Positions 62,492 through 64,000 of a DNA stretch of 64,000 bases are shown here, piece after piece. The notes under the pieces were generated by a model. That model made no database searches. It saw only the letters and a list, made by a program, of their open reading frames with translations, and was not told the DNA's origin. This DNA is from Vicia villosa. Its lineage: Eukaryota > Streptophyta > Magnoliopsida > Fabales > Fabaceae. The stretch is from assembly GCF_029867415.1 (NCBI RefSeq), contig NC_081183.1:195145563-195209562 (forward strand), read 5' to 3'. The position numbers and the translations under genes were made by a program. How positions within the stretch are numbered: position 1 is the stretch's first letter; each line of letters opens with the position of its first letter.

Positions 62492-62510
62492 CTCCCCAGC
62501 AGAGTCGCCA
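62492..62510 (-). other. Primer-binding site, tRNA-Arg type
   Basis: On the minus strand TGGCGACTCTGCTGGGGAG follows the LTR end (..GTTACA) after a 4-nt spacer GAAC. It is complementary to a tRNA-Arg 3' end (TCCCCAGCAGAGTCG plus CCA), the primer reported for Ogre elements. Confidence 0.85.
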
Positions 62511-62514
62511 GTTC

Positions 62515-64000
62515 TGTAACACGGTGAACTGACTTTTTTATCGAAATGTCGCGGTAAGCAAGAGTCGCCACCGACTTTTATTTTATCCAAACTATATTCG
62601 GAAAGGCAAAAAGAAACAGAAAAAAACCTTTTAAGAAATCTGAGTTCGGGGGGTAATTTATGCAAAGGGAAGGTGTAAGGCACCCTTTGCATCCATGGTT
62701 TTCCATGGGCTCTTAATTGCTTTGCTTGCTCGTTTGTTTAGAAAATGTAGATGAAAGAGATAGGGACTTTAGCTTGTGAATAAGCGTTGCCCTTTTGAAA
62801 AATTGTGAGAAAGAATATAATAAAAAGGTTTGAGCATTGCAAGGCAATTAGGGGCAATTACCTTAAACTCAGATGATAGGTCTCTTTTTAGCCTTTCAGA
62901 ATGAAAGGGTCTATCCTTGCCATAAGAGGGCAGGAAGCCTTTCGTTTGGAGGTTGAAGGGTCATCGAAATATCCTTTGCCATAAGACTGTCCCATGCCAT
63001 AGGAAGGCAGGTAGTCTAAGGCAAGGATCAGAATAAGCCTTATTCGTAGGCAACCAGAGGATACCTCAGCCTTTTTCCGTAGGCAACTTCCGAGGGTCGA
63101 GGTCATTTGTGTATCGAAGGCAGCATCATTTAGGGTCGTGACCGAGGCAACATGGCTGAGGTATCCTCGTATTCGAGGGACTTGGCTTATTCTGCAAAAA
63201 AACACAAGGCAACAGGCAACAAGGCAACAGGCAACAAGGCAACAGAGAGGTTACCCCAAAAGCGTGCGTGTGTGCAACAATCACGTGATTATATTCAGAA
63301 AATTATCTTATAATTAATTATCTACATTGATTTAAGGCTTGCACTCCCTAAGATTACTAACCACACAATAATATAAAATAATAATGGGGAAGGGAAATTG
63401 TAACCAGCGGAGGAGAGGGGAATTGAAACCAGCGGGATATAATTAAAAATTAAAACAGAAAATATTAGAGTTAAGGTTTAGGGTTACCAATACACGTAGC
63501 TTTGGCAGTCGACAAACCCTGAAAATTGGAAAAGAAAGAATAAAGGAGGGTGAGTGCATTATCAGGTTCGAAGGCGAACTTTATTAATCATAAAAAATAG
63601 ACTAATGAAATTAAAAGTAAAATAGAGAAAGGACACTTAGCTTCGAATTTGATCTGATATGGTTGGCGGTCAGAGGAAGCCTCAAAGGTAACCCTAAAAA
63701 TGGCAAAGGCAGATAATAGGTGAATGTATGCATAGTTCAAGAAATATAAGGGCAAACCCTAAAATCAAAGGAAACAAAATAGACTTTTAAAATGAATTAA
63801 ATACATAGCTTTGTGAAGGGCGTGGCGCGTAGTCGGAAGGTATTTGTAAAGCCAAACCTGGAAAGGCACAGAAAAAAAGGAAATGTATTCAGTGTAGGGC
63901 ATGATCTTCGTAAACCCTGATTAGGGCACCAGTTAATCGTGGTTAATAGAATAAATAAATTCGAATTAATTAATTATTGGTTTTTCAACCTAATTAATTA
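62515..64000 (-). repeat. 5' LTR of the Ogre-like element (cut by window end)
   Basis: Matches 54189-55674 base for base as far as I could read, including the GGCAACA patch and the AT-rich stretch at the window end. By length of the other LTR it should extend to about 65759. Confidence 0.92.

Larger units (their letters stand above)
54189..64000 (-). mobile_element. Non-autonomous Ogre-like Ty3/gypsy element (5' end beyond window)
   Basis: Minus-strand element: 5' LTR (62515 to beyond 64000), primer site complementary to tRNA-Arg (62492-62510), interior of 5081 bp, polypurine tract (57434-57446), 3' LTR (54189-57433). On the sense strand the LTR begins TGTCATACCCCAAAATTTG, a start I associate with Fabeae Ogre elements, and ends CCGTGTTACA. 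Autonomous Ogres have very long interiors with gag-pro, RT/RNase H and integrase; here only a gag-like fragment is seen, and two tandem arrays fill much of the space. Over the 1486 bp visible in both LTRs the offset stays at 8326 and I saw no difference, so the insertion is recent. It sits in the RT of a copia remnant. The left flank is CTTTG (54184-54188), whose duplicate should follow the 5' LTR outside the window. Confidence 0.85.

Overview
The window looks like nuclear DNA of a legume, most likely tribe Fabeae (the pea, vetch, lentil and Lathyrus group). The reasons are an intron-containing cysteine protease that closely resembles, from memory, the pea turgor-responsive protease 15A; a second plant gene of the SHI/STY/LRP1 transcription-factor family; and a retroelement that looks like Ogre, a Ty3/gypsy lineage expanded in Fabeae. 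The DNA is AT-rich and dominated by transposable elements at several stages of decay. I see no bacterial, viral or CRISPR-type system. All calls were made by eye.

Only two host genes are well supported. A four-exon, plus-strand papain-family cysteine protease (RD19 subfamily, 363 aa, catalytic residues present) lies at 11934-14216, with a CACGTG box about 110 bp upstream of the ATG. A two-exon, minus-strand SHI/STY/LRP1 gene (334 aa, RING-like zinc finger plus IGGH-type domain) lies at 37713-39146.

Layout: 1-1430, an unassigned open frame and a TA microsatellite. 1430-4856, a plus-strand LINE with a deleted reverse-transcriptase core. 7077-7825, a collapsed Ty1/copia element. 8447-8636, a MITE with 29-bp perfect inverted repeats. 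10130-11000, a minus-strand LINE remnant. 11934-14216, the protease gene. 15850-17276, a minus-strand copia remnant carrying a Stowaway MITE. 17295-21030, a plus-strand copia remnant rearranged by an inverted and a direct duplication and interrupted by a probable SIRE-type LTR. 23019-27798, a structurally complete copia element (two LTRs, 5-bp target duplication) with lethal coding deletions. 29154-32360, a tRNA-Arg-like pseudogene, LINE fragments and an Ogre-like LTR remnant. 37713-39146, the SHI/STY gene. 41460-44390, SIRE-type remnants. 44950-50076, a copia fragment flanked by a ~1.05-kb direct repeat. 51371-54188, a plus-strand copia remnant cut by the final element. 54189-64000 and beyond, a young non-autonomous Ogre-like element.

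The most distinctive object is that last element. It runs on the minus strand, with a complete 3245-bp 3' LTR, a polypurine tract, a tRNA-Arg primer-binding site and the first 1486 bp met of a second LTR that appears identical. Its 5.1-kb interior holds only a gag-like scrap and two tandem arrays (about 64 bp x 10 and 41 bp x 10). It looks recently inserted and must have been mobilised by proteins supplied in trans. Its LTR also carries two tRNA-like A-box/B-box pairs. I did not find a clearly new biological system; the unusual items are this element, the copia rearrangement at 17.4-18.9 kb, and the pairing of a tRNA-Arg-like pseudogene with the Ogre-type primer site.
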